DNA of 64,000 nt from Lenzites betulinus (Eukaryota; Basidiomycota; Agaricomycetes; Polyporales; Polyporaceae): positions 124,001-188,000 of the forward strand of contig JABYQU010000038.1 in the NCBI GenBank assembly GCA_022264855.1. Direction: 5' to 3'. The notes beneath the pieces are model-generated. The model did no database searches. It had not been told where the DNA came from and saw nothing but the letters and a program-made list of their open reading frames with translations. Shown piece after piece: positions 46,385-58,352 of the stretch (position 1 is its first letter; each line of letters opens with the position of its first letter). Both the position numbers and the translations under genes were made by a program.

Positions 46385-46771
46385 CTAAGTTGGGATTGGG
46401 TTCAGCACGCGGCAGGAGGGAGGGCGAGCACCGCGGTGAGAGACGGAGAAGGATGCGTTCGCCGCTGAGCTCGTATGATGATCTCATACGCGAGATACAT
46501 AGACGCCCGCGCGTGGCTTATCACGTAATACCGTCGCCCTTCAAGTTTTATTACTCCGTTTCCCAGGAACTTAACAGGACTTAACGCGGCTAATCCGCGG
46601 GACTAGCCCCGATAAGCACATTAAGTAATCAACACAGTAATACGAGCAAGGCAAGGCTCCCGCGAGCGCCGTCTGTGGCACGCACCCGTACCTATTCTTT
46701 CTCACTACCTTGCTCCCAGGCTAATTCACTAACTCGTTCTATCACTCGTTCAGTTCTTCTATCCGTCGCGA
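46385..46771. promoter_or_regulatory. 387-bp bidirectional promoter, DUF155 and DNAJC11
   Basis: The two start codons point away from each other and are 387 bases apart, so any core promoters must share this stretch. No clear TATA element is seen. An AATTCACTAACTCGTTCTATCACTCG-like pyrimidine-rich part precedes the DNAJC11 start. Confidence 0.45.
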
Positions 46772-49700
46772 ATGCCAGGCACAGGCAGCGCGTCCTCTCC
46801 GTCTGGTTCGAGAACCCCCGCCGACAACGAGTACTTCTAGTGCGCACCGTCGCCCCCCCCTCCGCGCAGCCCGCTAACGGCTTACCTAGCTCGGTACTCA
46901 ATCTCCCCAAGACTGCCTCCGACCATGAAATCAGGGACCGCTACCGCCAGCTCTCGATCGTCTTTCACCCGGACAAGCAGGCCGACGAGCGTCGAAAGGA
47001 GGCCGCCACTGAACGCTTCCTCGAGCTCCAGAAGGCATATGAAGGTGCGCGCCCGCATATTCTCCGCCCAGAATCCCCCTCCTCACTTCCGCACACAGTT
47101 CTATCCGACCCGGTGACCCGGTACGTCCTGTTTCGTCTGCGCCACCTCCCGCGACTCATCCCCACGCCCCGGCCAGCCGGGCGTATGACATCTTAGGTCA
47201 ACTTTACTGCCTCCCTGCACGGATAATTCCCCTTGGAAACTCAGGGTACTGCTTGGATCCCCGCCGCTAATTTGGAAACACACTTGCATCGCGGCCACGC
47301 GCCAGAGGTCCCGACCGCCCGTATCCGCAATTGGACACGGCCGTTAGGTATGTGTCGGGGCGCGCGCGTGGCCGTCTCGTTTCGTACGAGAGCGTGCACT
47401 AGTACCCTGGGTTTCCAAATGGAATCATTCTCCCTGCCCGGCCGCTCTAAGCTAACGCCTGGCCTGCGCAGGACCGGAAGGGCTATTACTCCTTCAGTCC
47501 GCGGACTTCAGCCACGCCTCAGGGATCGAAGTGAGCCTTTGCGTTCTGACGCGCGAAAGTGCGGCCTTTGACGTAAACACCCGGCTCATAGTTTGAGGAG
47601 GAACTGCGTCGACAGCAGCGAGAGCTGGACCGCCAGCGGGTCGAACAGGCGATACACCCAAAGGGAAGCGTCACCGTCGGTTTCGATGCCTCGTCCGTTT
47701 TCGACGACGTCTACGAAGACGAAGACGGCGCGCCGCTTCCGTCATGGCAGAATCTTCGAGCTGGCCTCGCTGACGTGAGGCGGGACAGTCTTGCGGTGAG
47801 ATACCGCGTGCAGGTATGTAAGGATCACGCTCTGGAACCAGGCCGCCGCATTAACACCTTCGGATAGACGGAAATCACCAAGAAGACATGGCTGACGATA
47901 TCGAGCCGTCTCACAATGGGCAACCGACTGAACCCGCGACAGAGACCGTATTACGGCTCTGCTATTACGGGCACGGTGAAGCACCAATATTCCCCTCGCT
48001 TAGCGTTCGAGGTGCGCCTCATCTTCCTCCCGCGGCGCAGCAACCTTCTTACCTCGCACGCCCCAGGCCACCGCCAATCTGCTTGCGATTTCTGGCGTGT
48101 CGGTGAAAAGCACCTATCAAGCGGACGCGTATGCGCTCACGTGCCAGACCGCGCTGCACCCTGTTCTGTTCACGCAACCCTTCACGTACAAGAAGGGGGA
48201 CGGCGTCCTGCTGCCGCCCGTCAATCTGTCGCTCACGCGGCAGTTGTTCCCGAAGTCGCCCATGCAGGGCGTGCTCGACATTGGGTTCACGCCCACCGGG
48301 CCTAGGATAACAGCGGCCGTCGCTTCCTCCGCGTTGCATGACAGCCTGCGCATCGATGCGGCGCACGGTGACGATCCTGAAGACGTGCTGGCCTTCCGCG
48401 CGCCGTCTATTTCCGGCCTCGCGTTCTACTCGAGCGAGTGGCAGTTTGGGCTCGACCTCTCCGGCCCCGCGTCAGGCCTGAACGCGCGGTATGGCCTGTC
48501 GTTCCACGAGCTCCGCGTGCACGTCCAGACAGTGCTGCGCCTCGGATTCTCTGGCCTGTCGTGGCTCGTCGGCGGCGAGTGGCGGGGCGACAGCGCGGCC
48601 GTGGGTGCGAACGTGAGCGCGAACGTCGAGGGCGTGACGCTCCGCGTGGAGTGAGTACAGTCAGAGCATCGATTTTCCGCTCAGAACGCTGACCAGTGGC
48701 GTGGTGTGGTGGCGGTGGTTAGCGCGACGTATTTCGGGCAGACGCTCTCGCTCCCGATAATCCTGTCGCGCGAGCAGAACGACGGGGTCGCGTTCTGGAC
48801 GGCGGTACTGCCGTCCACGGCCATGACGCTGATTTACTACTTCAGAATTCGCCCGCGGCGCCGGGTGCAGCGCACGCAGTAAGGGTCCAGCTGCTCTGGA
48901 CGTTTCGATGGTTGTTCTCACGGGCCCGAACAGGTTCTTCAACGAAGCACGCCGCCAATTGCGGGAGGAGAAGTCTGATCTGCTGCGACAGTGGAAGGAG
49001 ACTGTCTCGCTGCTGCAAGACACGGCACAGAGGCACCTGCGCGGCGAAGAAGCATGTGACGGTGCGTCTGGGTGGCAGCGTCCGTCCGCGAGGAGCCTGA
49101 TCGCTGACTCGAGCGCTGGGGCGTGCGTTTTCACACAGGGCTCGTCGTTCTAGAAGCGCGGTACGGCCCATCAGAGCAGGACGAGGGCACAGACGGCCTG
49201 GAGGTGGACGTCACCGTCCCCGTGCAGGCATTGGTCAACGCGAGCCAGCTGTACATCCCCGGGAAAAGAAGCAAGGTGCGCCGGCTTGCGATCGTGCTCG
49301 GGCTGCTCCCACCCCCCGCCTGCCCTGCCTTTCCCGTCGTCGCGCTGATAAGGCCGCGCTGCTCGACCGCTATCCGATGCCTGGGTCCCCGGGGCCTTTT
49401 GGCCCAGCTCGCCCGCGGCGTCGGGTTGCGGCCGCCGCCGTGCCCTGGACGGTCATTTAAGGTGTGCGCTGCTTGCTACGCTCCTGTCGGGGTGCTGCCA
49501 GTGCGGGTGCGCCGCACATGATTCTCATACATGCCCGCACACCCGTCCGCCCGCCCGCCATTGCCGCACCCGCCCTGCGCAGCCCTGTCTGCGCGACGGT
49601 GTGGGAACGCCTTCTGACGGGCAAGCCGCGACACATTTGAGCGACCGGCTTCGCCGGTATCGTGCCGTCATTTGACGCATTCTGCCATCACGATAAAAAA

Positions 49701-50071
49701 TTTCGCTCGTGCTTTCGCTTTTGCATCTGCGTCACCACCACTAGTGGGGTACCTGCGTCTCCCCGTGCGCGTGCGCTGCTCACACACCGCGCCCGCGCCC
49801 GCCAGGCCGGCATCCCAGGATTCTACGACCCCGTCGCGGGGGTGCCGAAGACGCTGCGCGTGCGCTACAGGTTCCGCGGCCGCGCGCACTACGCTGAAAT
49901 CCCCGACCATCTCCCGGTCGTGCTTCCCCTGAAAGGTACGTTCGTACGTACGTACTTGCGCCCGTGGTCGAGACGTGCGGCGCAGACCCGCGAGCGCGGT
50001 GCGGTGCGGGGGCGAGCTTATTATAGGGTGCTGATTTCCGTTCTGCCACTGTAGATCACTTGGTCGAATGA
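46772..50071 (+). CDS. DnaJ-domain protein, DNAJC11 type
   Basis: In animals DNAJC11 associates with the mitochondrial MICOS/SAM contact site; a similar role is inferred. The first exon (46772-46839) encodes MPGTGSASSPSGSRTPADNEYF, and splicing continues with YSVLNLPKTASDHEIRDRY. The J domain has the HPD signature in LSIVFHPDKQADERR, then LSDPVTRRAYDILG. A charged segment EEELRRQQRELDRQRVEQ and the GSVTVGFDASSVF block follow, then a long beta-rich middle and the C-terminal DUF3395 region with VVLEARYG, VPVQALVNASQLYI, AGIPGFYDP and VRYRFRGRAHY. Two introns are long: 47197-47471 (275 nt, with a foldback element) and 49276-49805 (530 nt). The short last exon ends DHLVE. The exon giving GPEGLLLLQSADFS is less certain than the rest. 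Confidence 0.85.
47221..47430. mobile_element. MITE-like foldback element within a DNAJC11 intron
   Basis: Arms 47221-47250 and 47401-47430 are inverted copies matching at 25 of 30 bases; the inner 18 bases match at 17. The total span is about 210 bases with no ORF, wholly inside an intron. No target-site duplication was clear, so the exact ends and family are unknown. Confidence 0.55.
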
Positions 50072-53000
50072 GGGTCCGAGCCCGCGCGCCAGTGTCCGTG
50101 CGCGCATGACGCGGGGCTTCTGCGATCAGGCGGGCAGCCGCATCAGGAGGACCCACAGCTCGACCACTGTCCAGTGCCTGCGCCGGACGCTGTTTGTATC
50201 CACGCTCTGCCGCTCTATTACCCCCGCTCTACATGCACGCGTGTGCCCCCTGCCGTGTCCCGTCTGACGTCTGCCGCAGCCCCCCGCCTGTGCCCAATGG
50301 ACCGAGAAGCGGCTCAGCGCCACTTCGCGCACTCCCTGCGTTGCCCGGGCTCGGCGACGCGGGCTTTCGAGATCAGAACTCGCCTCGACTGCACGGTTCG
50401 GCGGCGTGCGCCAAAGCCAAACGGCAGCCCGCACTCCCTACGCCCGCGTGGCCCTACGAGCGCGCACGTCCGTCACTCAGTACTCAGTGCCCAGTATTCA
50501 ATTTTGCGTATTCAGCAATATGCCCGCCCTGCGCCCGGTGCGGCGCCGCTGGGGATGCGCACGTCGATCGGATAGCCTCTCTGGCGGGCGGGCCCTGTGC
50601 ATCCGCGCGCCCGGGACTGGCATGCTGGGCCCTGCGGCCTGGGGAGTGCTTCGCGGGGGTGCCGCCACAAGAACGTGGGCCCCCTCGAATGCCTGGCGGC
50701 GTCCGTCCCACACGACGGTTCCGGTTCCCTCCTGCCCCGTCCGTCCGTGCTCGCCCTCGCCCTCCTCGCTTTCGGAGCTTCTTATTCTTCGCCTCGCCTC
50801 GCCCCGTCCTAGTCTAAGCTAAGCTGAGCTAATGAGGCCCACCCTCGCCCCTCGCCCGAGCGCAGCCCGAGCCTGTTCGGATCCCAGTTCGTGTTCGCGT
50901 GCGGGTGCGGATGCGGACTAGGGCGTGCGCTAATTGCATTCGCGCTGGCATTCGCGCTGACATGGGCAGGGGGAGCGACACTAGCTGAAGCTGAAGCAGC
51001 AGCAGATCGCCCGCACTCGGGCCGCGTCGAAGGTGTGCGTGCGCGGGCGCGGGGGGCCCCAGGACCCGTCGGCGGCGCAGCCAGAGCGTTCTCGCCGTCC
51101 CGTCGCGCGCTTCGCGGACCGGCCCACACGTAAAAGCTCCTCATCCTGCGCTGTCCGTCCTGGGTTCTGCTTCCTGAGCTGCGCCGCGGGTTCGCGTTCT
51201 CGTTCTCGTTCTGTGCGCGGGTTTCTGTGCGCGGGTGGGCGAGCGAGCGAGAGGATCTAGGCGGGCAGGCGGGCGAGCGGGTGGGTAAAAGGGGCGGGTG
51301 CGTCCCCGCTGAATCAGCGTTCGAGTGCCCGAGGAAGGGCGGGGGTGAGAACGCGCCGCCGGGGCTCCCACCGCCCCGCACGGTGGCCAGGGCAGGGCAG
51401 GGGCGGCGCGGGGATGACCTCATGCGCACGCACGCAGCCCTTGTCACTTTCGCTCGCGAGATCTGTGCGGCACGGCGAGGCGAGGCGTGCCTGAGCGCTG
51501 CGTTCCGAGTGCGGCTGGGGTCTGAGTGCGAAATATATTATATGCGAGCGAGTCAATGCGAATGGGATGGTACATGCGTGCGGCACTGGGCAGCATCGGC
51601 ACTGGCAGACGACCTGGGTGAGTGACTCAGGCGACGCGAGTTCCCGGGGAGCCGCGGTTCGAGATCATCTGCCGGGGATGGGCATGTGCATGTGCGCGCG
51701 CGAACGCGAATGCGGAAGGGGGTGGGGGTCTGATGTGTGCACGCGCGGCCGGTGCGTGCCGGGCTGAGACTCAGGGTCGCGGTGCGTTGGGAGGAGGTGG
51801 GTCGATCCGGTGGGGGGAGTGCCACTTGCGGGGGAGTACGTGCACACGATGCTGGCCGCCGCGCGCCGCGCGCTGCACCCTCGCCTTCTGTGGCCTTCTG
51901 TGAAGGCAGCGCGGGCCTGGGCTGGGGAGAAGGGCGAGGGGAAGGCGCGGGCGTCGACGAGTGGTGGGGAGTGGGAGGGAGGGAGGGGGGAGAGTGGATG
52001 GGGCGCGGACTTCTCCCGCGATGCTTTGGGCGGGCCAGAAGGGGACGGGCGAGCCTGTTCGCGCGGGCCAATCGGTGGGACGCAAACGTGGAATAAGCGT
52101 GCAAAGTCGCCGCGCGTCATCCCGCCCACGTAATCTCCCTCCCACGCCCCCAATCCGACTCCGACGCAACGCGACGCGACGACGTACGCGCGCGCGCCTC
52201 CGCTGATTGCGATTGCCTTCGTCCTCCCTGTCAGTGTCCTGCCCGGCCGCGCTCGCTCGCACCCCACCCATGCACTCGCACCTGCACTCGCAGGCCCTCT
52301 CCACCGCGCTTGTCCGGCGGACGTCCGGGTGCGACGGGTGGCGTCGCGCGTTCTGATCTGCTCGCGCTTTCCGATGCCGCTCCGATGCATTGTGCCCCTC
52401 CGGGCCATCGCGTGCCGCGTCTGCGGGCGGGCTGCCGCCAGCTGACCCTGTGTGCCCGGCGATTGCGCAGCGCTCGAGCGATCGGCAGCCACCTTGTCCG
52501 CGCAGGGGCTAGCGGCGCACACCAGGCCTATCGCGGCGGGCGGGTCGCGCGGGAGGATGCCGGCAGCGGTGGGGCACGGCTGGGACGCTCGGACGGGGCA
52601 GACAAGGTTGAAGGACAGCGCGGATTACCGCGCGGCGGGAGGTCGATCGGACCGCCGCGCGCTCCCACGCTCAATCTAATCTGGAAAAAGAGTGGGTGGC
52701 GAGCTGTGTACGTACGACCCTGATTGGGATGGCACTCGCGGGAGCATTTCCCCCGCGATCTTCCCACCCGTCGGCGGAGCGAGTCGAGGGTTGTTCTGCT
52801 GCCCGGCTGCCGCGGCCCAGGGGGGCGTTGCTGGTGCTGTGACGCAGGGTGTGCATGCAGGGCGCGGCAGCAGTCTCGGTGGATCCCTAGCCTACACACA
52901 AGGTGCGCGCAGCCTTCGCTCGTCGACGAGGCACAGATAAATACGGCGGTAGCAGACCCTGGGCGCGCGGCAATCATCTTGAGCGACTGAGGCGCGCATT

Positions 53001-53411
53001 GTCTGATTGACTTGGGTGATGGCAAACACATCCCGACGTCCGTGCGGAGGATGGGGTGATGGGGTGATGAGAACAGGGATGGGCCTCTGCTTATCGCGCG
53101 CATCTGGGGCGGCGTGCGGAGGGCAACGGCGGACAGGCCCAGGCCGCGGCCGGCGCCTGTCAAACAACGTTGGCCGCCAGGGTTTCAGACCCCGATCTGC
53201 GGAGTTGTGCTTTATTTAATTTGGGCGGCAAAGCTAATGTAAACTCAATCGCGCCTTCTTCAGATTCGGGGATCCCCTGCTTCATTTGGCCCTGCCTGCC
53301 TGCTTAACCTTTCTTGTCCGCCGCCCTCGACTCCCATATCAGCGCCTCCCCCGATCCTTATAAACGCTCCCCTCCCTCCCGCCTCCCCCCATCTCCCCCT
53401 CCCCCGCCGCC
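50072..53411. other. 3.3-kb GC-rich non-coding region upstream of the WOPR gene
   Basis: After the DNAJC11 stop, no exon series or conserved protein block could be found for 3.3 kb. The many open frames on both strands are a result of high GC content and read as Arg-, Pro- and Ala-rich noise. The region probably includes the control region of the WOPR regulator, and perhaps a non-coding transcript. Confidence 0.55.
53357..53365 (+). promoter_or_regulatory. Candidate TATA box of the WOPR gene
   Basis: CTTATAAAC stands alone in GC-rich DNA about 50 bases before the WOPR ATG and is followed by a C/T-only tract. If used, it implies a very short 5' UTR. Confidence 0.4.
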
Positions 53412-54988
53412 ATGCAGCAGCCCACGCTGACAAACGTCCGCATCCGCTCCACCCGCGACGCCCTCCAGATTTTCTATGCCGTCGCACGCAACGTCCTCCC
53501 CATGACCACACGGCGCCTCGACGCCGAGGAGCGCAGAGCGTGAGTCGCCCGTCCCCCCGCGCCCGCTCCCGCGAGTCTCACGCCCGTCCCCCCTCCAGGA
53601 TCGCCTCCGGCTGCGTCTACATCTGGGAAGAGCGCTGCGCCAACTCCGAAGCCACCGGCATGGGCATGGAGCGCTGGTACGTCCACCGACGCCCTTCCCC
53701 CTGCGCTCCACCGTCTCACCCGATTTCGCCCCCAGGACGGATGGCATGGGCTGGGGCCCGAGCCGCGTACGCGACGTGAGTGCCCCGCTCGATTCGCCGC
53801 CCCGCCGCGGCTCACCGATTTTTTTCCAGGAATTTCTCTTCTACCACCAGCGCGAGAACGACGTGCACGAGGACCCGAACAACCCCACCGCGCGCTGGGC
53901 GAGCATGATGCGGTAAGCATGCCCCGCCCCGATTTAAGCCCCGCATTTCGGTGTGCTGACGTGCGCGTCCGCGCAGAAGACGGGACGCACGGGGCAACAT
54001 GCCGTTCTCCCGCTCCGACGCCGAACGTCTCATCAAGCAGACGTACAGCGTGCACGTCTCCCTGCCGGAGGACCGGCCGCGGGGACTCACCCGCAAATGG
54101 CACCTCAGTACGTACACGCTCCGTGCCGCGCCGGGGGTACCACGCTCACCGCGCCCCGTCTTTCCAGCGGCGTACTTCAGCCAGACGACGATCGACAGCC
54201 TCGGGACGATCGACGACATCCCGAGCGTCGGCGACGTCGTCGTGCCCGAGGGCTGGTTCAAGAGCGCGCGCGCGAGCAAGGCGAACAAGCGGCTCGATCC
54301 GCTGCCCGTCGAGGACGTCAATCCCACGGCGCACGAGCCCTGGGGGATCACGATGACGCCCACCGCGCCCCACGCCGTCCCCCACTACGCGGTCGAGTCG
54401 CCGCCCAAATGGACGCAGCCGTCCCCCCGGATTTCGCACTCGCCGCACTCACTCACCGGCCCCTACCCCGTCCGCTCGACGACGTACCCGCCCGTGCCCA
54501 CATACGAGTCCCCCCGCCACCCAGCGCACCCGCTACCGCCCGCGCCGAGCCAGTATCCGCAGGGCGCGCCCATCCCCGTGCCCCTGCCGAACCTGCACGA
54601 CACGGGGCTGCACACCTACCGCGACCCGTCGCCGTACACGCAGTCGTCGTCGTCATCCTCGGACCCCGGGCTCTCGCCCCGGCCGTACTCGTCCCCACTA
54701 ACGCCGCCGTCAAACGCCTCGCTCCCGCTTGCGCTCAAGGGCGAGAGCGCGACGCCCCCGCAGCTCGTGCCGCTCTCGTACCTGCAGGGCCTGCAGCGGC
54801 GGCGGCGCGACCCGATGGACGAGCTCTACCTGAAGCGCTTCTCGTCGCCCGACCTCGCGCAGGACGCGCCGCACCGGCACTCGTGGACGGGCCCGGGCGT
54901 CACGGTCGGCGGGGGCGCGGGGTTCGACCGCTTCGCGGAGGACGAGGCGAAGCCCGCCGCTGCGCTCATGCAGAGCGCACGCTGGTGA
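53412..54988 (+). CDS. Gti1/Pac2 family (WOPR-domain) transcription factor
   Basis: Proteins of this family (Wor1, Ryp1, Gti1, Pac2) bind DNA through a bipartite WOPR domain and control morphological switching or sexual development in fungi. Exons join to roughly 460 residues. The first WOPR half is seen as QPTLTNVRIRSTRDALQIFY, CVYIWEERCANSEATGM, MERWTDGMGWGPSRVRDEF and LFYHQRE. The second half shows LIKQTYSVHVSLPE and RGLTRKWHLTAYFSQ, continuing to TIDSLGTIDDIPSVGDVVVP. The C-terminal half is Pro- and Ser-rich and low in complexity, as is usual for the family. Six short exons cover the domain and one long exon covers the rest. The ATG at 53412 starts MQQPTLTN. The gene is isolated, with over 3.3 kb of non-coding DNA on each side. 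Confidence 0.93.
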
Positions 54989-57900
54989 CGAGTTAGGGCT
55001 TCTGCTTCTGCAGCGCCTTGAGGACCAGGACCAGGACGAGGCAGCGCATCCGCCGCCCGGGACCTGGGACGCCAGAAAACAGGGCAGCCGTTCCGTCATC
55101 GATTCGCCCTCCGCGGCGGAGTCGGAGTGCGCGCGTGCGTCCGCGTCCGCGCAGGGGCCCCATGACCACGCGGGGCGGTGGGGGCCAGCGGGGGCGTCAC
55201 GGTCTGGGCCCGCGCTGAGCCCTGGGGGACTGACTGCATTGGGTGGGTGATTGCGGCTGCTGCCACCCCCTTCTGCCCTTCTCCCGAGAGCGCCCCCCCT
55301 CCCTCCTGCGCCTACGCCTACCCTGCATCCCGTCATCCGTCATACGTGCATGCGACGACTCCGACTCCGACGCGCACGAGCGTGTGCACGAGCAAAAACG
55401 CCTCTCGGGCGGGGGACGGCCGCATCAGAACGGGAGAACATCACAATGGCCGCCCGGCGTGCGCTGTGGTAGATTGCGGCGTCCCGGACGCGCTCTGTGT
55501 CTGTTCGCCGGTGGGCGATCTCCGACAGTGACAGTTCGTGTTGCGTTTGCGTTCCGTGTAGACGTTCGAGTCTCCCCCCTTCTCCCTTCGTCACCTCTTC
55601 CCTCTTCCCTGCTTCCCCGCCACCCATGGTTCAAGTACTAGTACTCACCCTCATCTGTCGCCTGCTCTACGTACACACGGACCATTGCTGTGCCCGGTGA
55701 CGCGCACGCCGCGCCCCATCTCATTCATCTCTCATCTCTCATCATCTTGTCTTCTAGCTTTTCCGCATCGCCCCGCCCTGTACCGCTACCGCTATCGATT
55801 GTACTCTACTCGCACACACGCACGCACGCTCATATACCACCCCACCGGGGCCCCCTGTACCTGTACACCTAGTACCCCGCGCAGAATTCGAACGCTCGCA
55901 CGCAGTACGCAGGGCCGGCGGCACTAGTCCGTCTGCCCTGCTCCCTGCTTTCCCATCTCTCTGCAGAGTGAATCCACCCCCGTTCGCGACCCTTCGAAGC
56001 TCGAATTCGGCAAGCGTCCGGGCCCATCGACATCGCAGGGTCGCCCAGCGACCGCGTAATACCACACCCTACCACACCACACCGCGCCTGCCTGATCCCG
56101 CGTACGCCCCTCCGCTCCGATGAGCACGGTAAGTCGGAAGCCCTGTGCGTACGCGGTCTCAGCGCGAACTCTAGTGAACAAGAACACTGAGTTCTGCACA
56201 ACGACCGCCCGCCGGCGTCGGAGCGAGGCAATCAGACGCCAGGCGCCCTGCGGGTCCTGCGGCGCCTGCGGGCGATCGCCACTCTATCATCGGCGGGGAC
56301 CCCGGGGAGCGTGCGGCGGGGTTACAGTTATGAAATACAAATCGTGCACTGCTCATTCAGTGCTCATGATGTGTTGGGAATCTTCAATCGGCGGTGGGAT
56401 TGTTGGGAGTGTTGGCAATGGGAGCGGGAGTGCGCAGGAGGAGTCGCGGGTTCGTCGCTGCGATCATGCCATTGACAATGTTAATGGGCTGATCAGCGGT
56501 AGCTCTTGGCCCGCGTTCTGTCCGCTCGACTGAGGTGCGCCCTCTCGAACTCTTTATTCTGAGTTCTGAGTGCTGGTCCGGGAGGACAAGACAAGAAAAC
56601 AAGGACCTCGAGCAGTGCAGTCAGGTCAGTGCCAGGGATCTGTCGCCATCCAGTGATCCACCGCATCTCCCATCGCGCATCTCCCATCAGCCGTGCACGC
56701 CCGCTCCACCCACCCCCAGGTCCCAGGGCGTCCACGAATCAAGTTCCGATCGAGGCACGGCAATTACCAAACGCGCTCCGGCAGCCCCCCGCGCCCGCGC
56801 CGTTCTGGGCGGTGTCACGCCGCATCGGGCTAGCGGAGTGCCTCCCCGGCGTACTACTGAGTGCGAGTCCTGCCCGACCAGACAGGCTAGACTAGACTAT
56901 ATCTATATCTATATCTACACCCTGTGGTACTGAATGGACAGTGCGTATCGATATCGCCCCCCGGGGGATCCTCGATGCGGCGCAGCAGGCTCGCAATAGG
57001 GCCTGTCCGGGGGGTGTTAAGTCGAACTTGTTCGAACGCGTCCAGCGGAGCACGCGCACGACGAGCTATGCCGCCCCGCCACCGTGCCACCGATGATGTG
57101 TATGATGCACGTACGTACGCACGCCGTGGGTCCTCCCTGGCCCGCCGCGGGCTGTGCGGCCACCCCGGGGGCAGCGCTGATAGGCTATATGTTCACTCGC
57201 CTCTGCCTCCCGCGCGGGGAGGGCGCAGGCGCCCGTGCTACTTCTGGCGTTCTGTACAAGGTGGTCGTCGGGCACGTCGGGCGGCGAACGTTCGTGGACG
57301 TGCGGACGCTCGATTGCCTTTTTGCTGTGGCGGAGGCGGCGGCGGGTGCGTGCCACTGCGATCGTGGGCCATGTGGGGCGCGAGGGGTGCGTTCCTCATC
57401 TTGTCTTTTCCGCCAGGCGGACTCTCGCGTGCAGCGGGAGGAGGGCTGATCTGATCCTCGGCGCAGGCAATGCATATTCGCAGACATATATACTTCGACG
57501 TGTTGAGGCTCGCAAATCTGTGGTCGGCAAGGCGCGTAGCAAATGCCAAATGGGATCTAATGGGATGCGCGCGGGAGACAGGCGCCGGCCCTGATTTACG
57601 CGCGACGACTCAGAGATGAACAATGTCGGACAAGGGAAGCCTCGTATGGCACGGATCGCAAATCACACATCCGTGCTGCCCGGCGTTTCTGGTGGAATAT
57701 ATCAGAGGCCGCGTCTGGGCCTCGCGACCGTTCTGCCACTGGTGGCGACCAGGGACGGGCCACGGGGAATATGCATTGCGCACCTCAAAGCGTAAAAGGT
57801 AACCCACTCTGGGTGCGCGGGCGTGCACGACCTACCAAACTCAGAGCTAGAGCCAAAGTCAATGTCGCACCGCGCATGCTCGCGTGGGCTGGGCTCATGG

Positions 57901-58352
57901 ACGGCATGGACATCTGGACGCTCGCGGGTGCGCCCACACCGTCCCGTACCAAAAATGCCGAAAATGGATAGATTGGAGTGAGCCCGCCCGCTGGCTCTCC
58001 GGGTGGGCCTTCGCGCGGGCTAAGGCAGCCCATCGGGCGCGCGTCGGCGGCCCTGCTGCATGGTTAGCCTTTTTGCTGCTCGCCTCGCCCTGGGTCGCGC
58101 CCCGGCAGGCCGCGACGCTGACACGCAGACGTACGTTATGTGCGCACGAAGGTTTGCGAGAGGCGCGAGGAGACGGAAATGCACACCCAAGCTTCCAGAC
58201 ACGACATTGCTCCAAACCCAACCGGCGTTGACGGAACTCTGTAGCAGCAGACAAGCGCAGACGCACATGCACATGCACCAGCGGGCCCCCATCATCGCCG
58301 CCAGCGCGAACGCGACAGGGAAGAGGGCCCCAGGCTTTGGCTAGCGCCAGGC
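54989..58352. other. 3.4-kb non-coding region between WOPR and MutY genes
   Basis: No supported gene lies here. It is a convergent interval (WOPR + and MutY -) and therefore much longer than the 300-900 bases seen for other convergent pairs in the window. A TATATC simple repeat occurs near 56898-56917. Short frames on both strands look random. Confidence 0.5.
56898..56917. repeat. TATATC microsatellite
   Basis: A short run of TATATC units stands out in GC-rich DNA. It is a simple repeat with no other evident role. Confidence 0.6.

Noticed and set aside
50174..53163. Many long overlapping ORFs on both strands between DNAJC11 and WOPR
   Set aside because: They are Arg-, Pro- and Ala-rich, overlap in several frames at once, have no conserved block and arise easily in GC-rich DNA.
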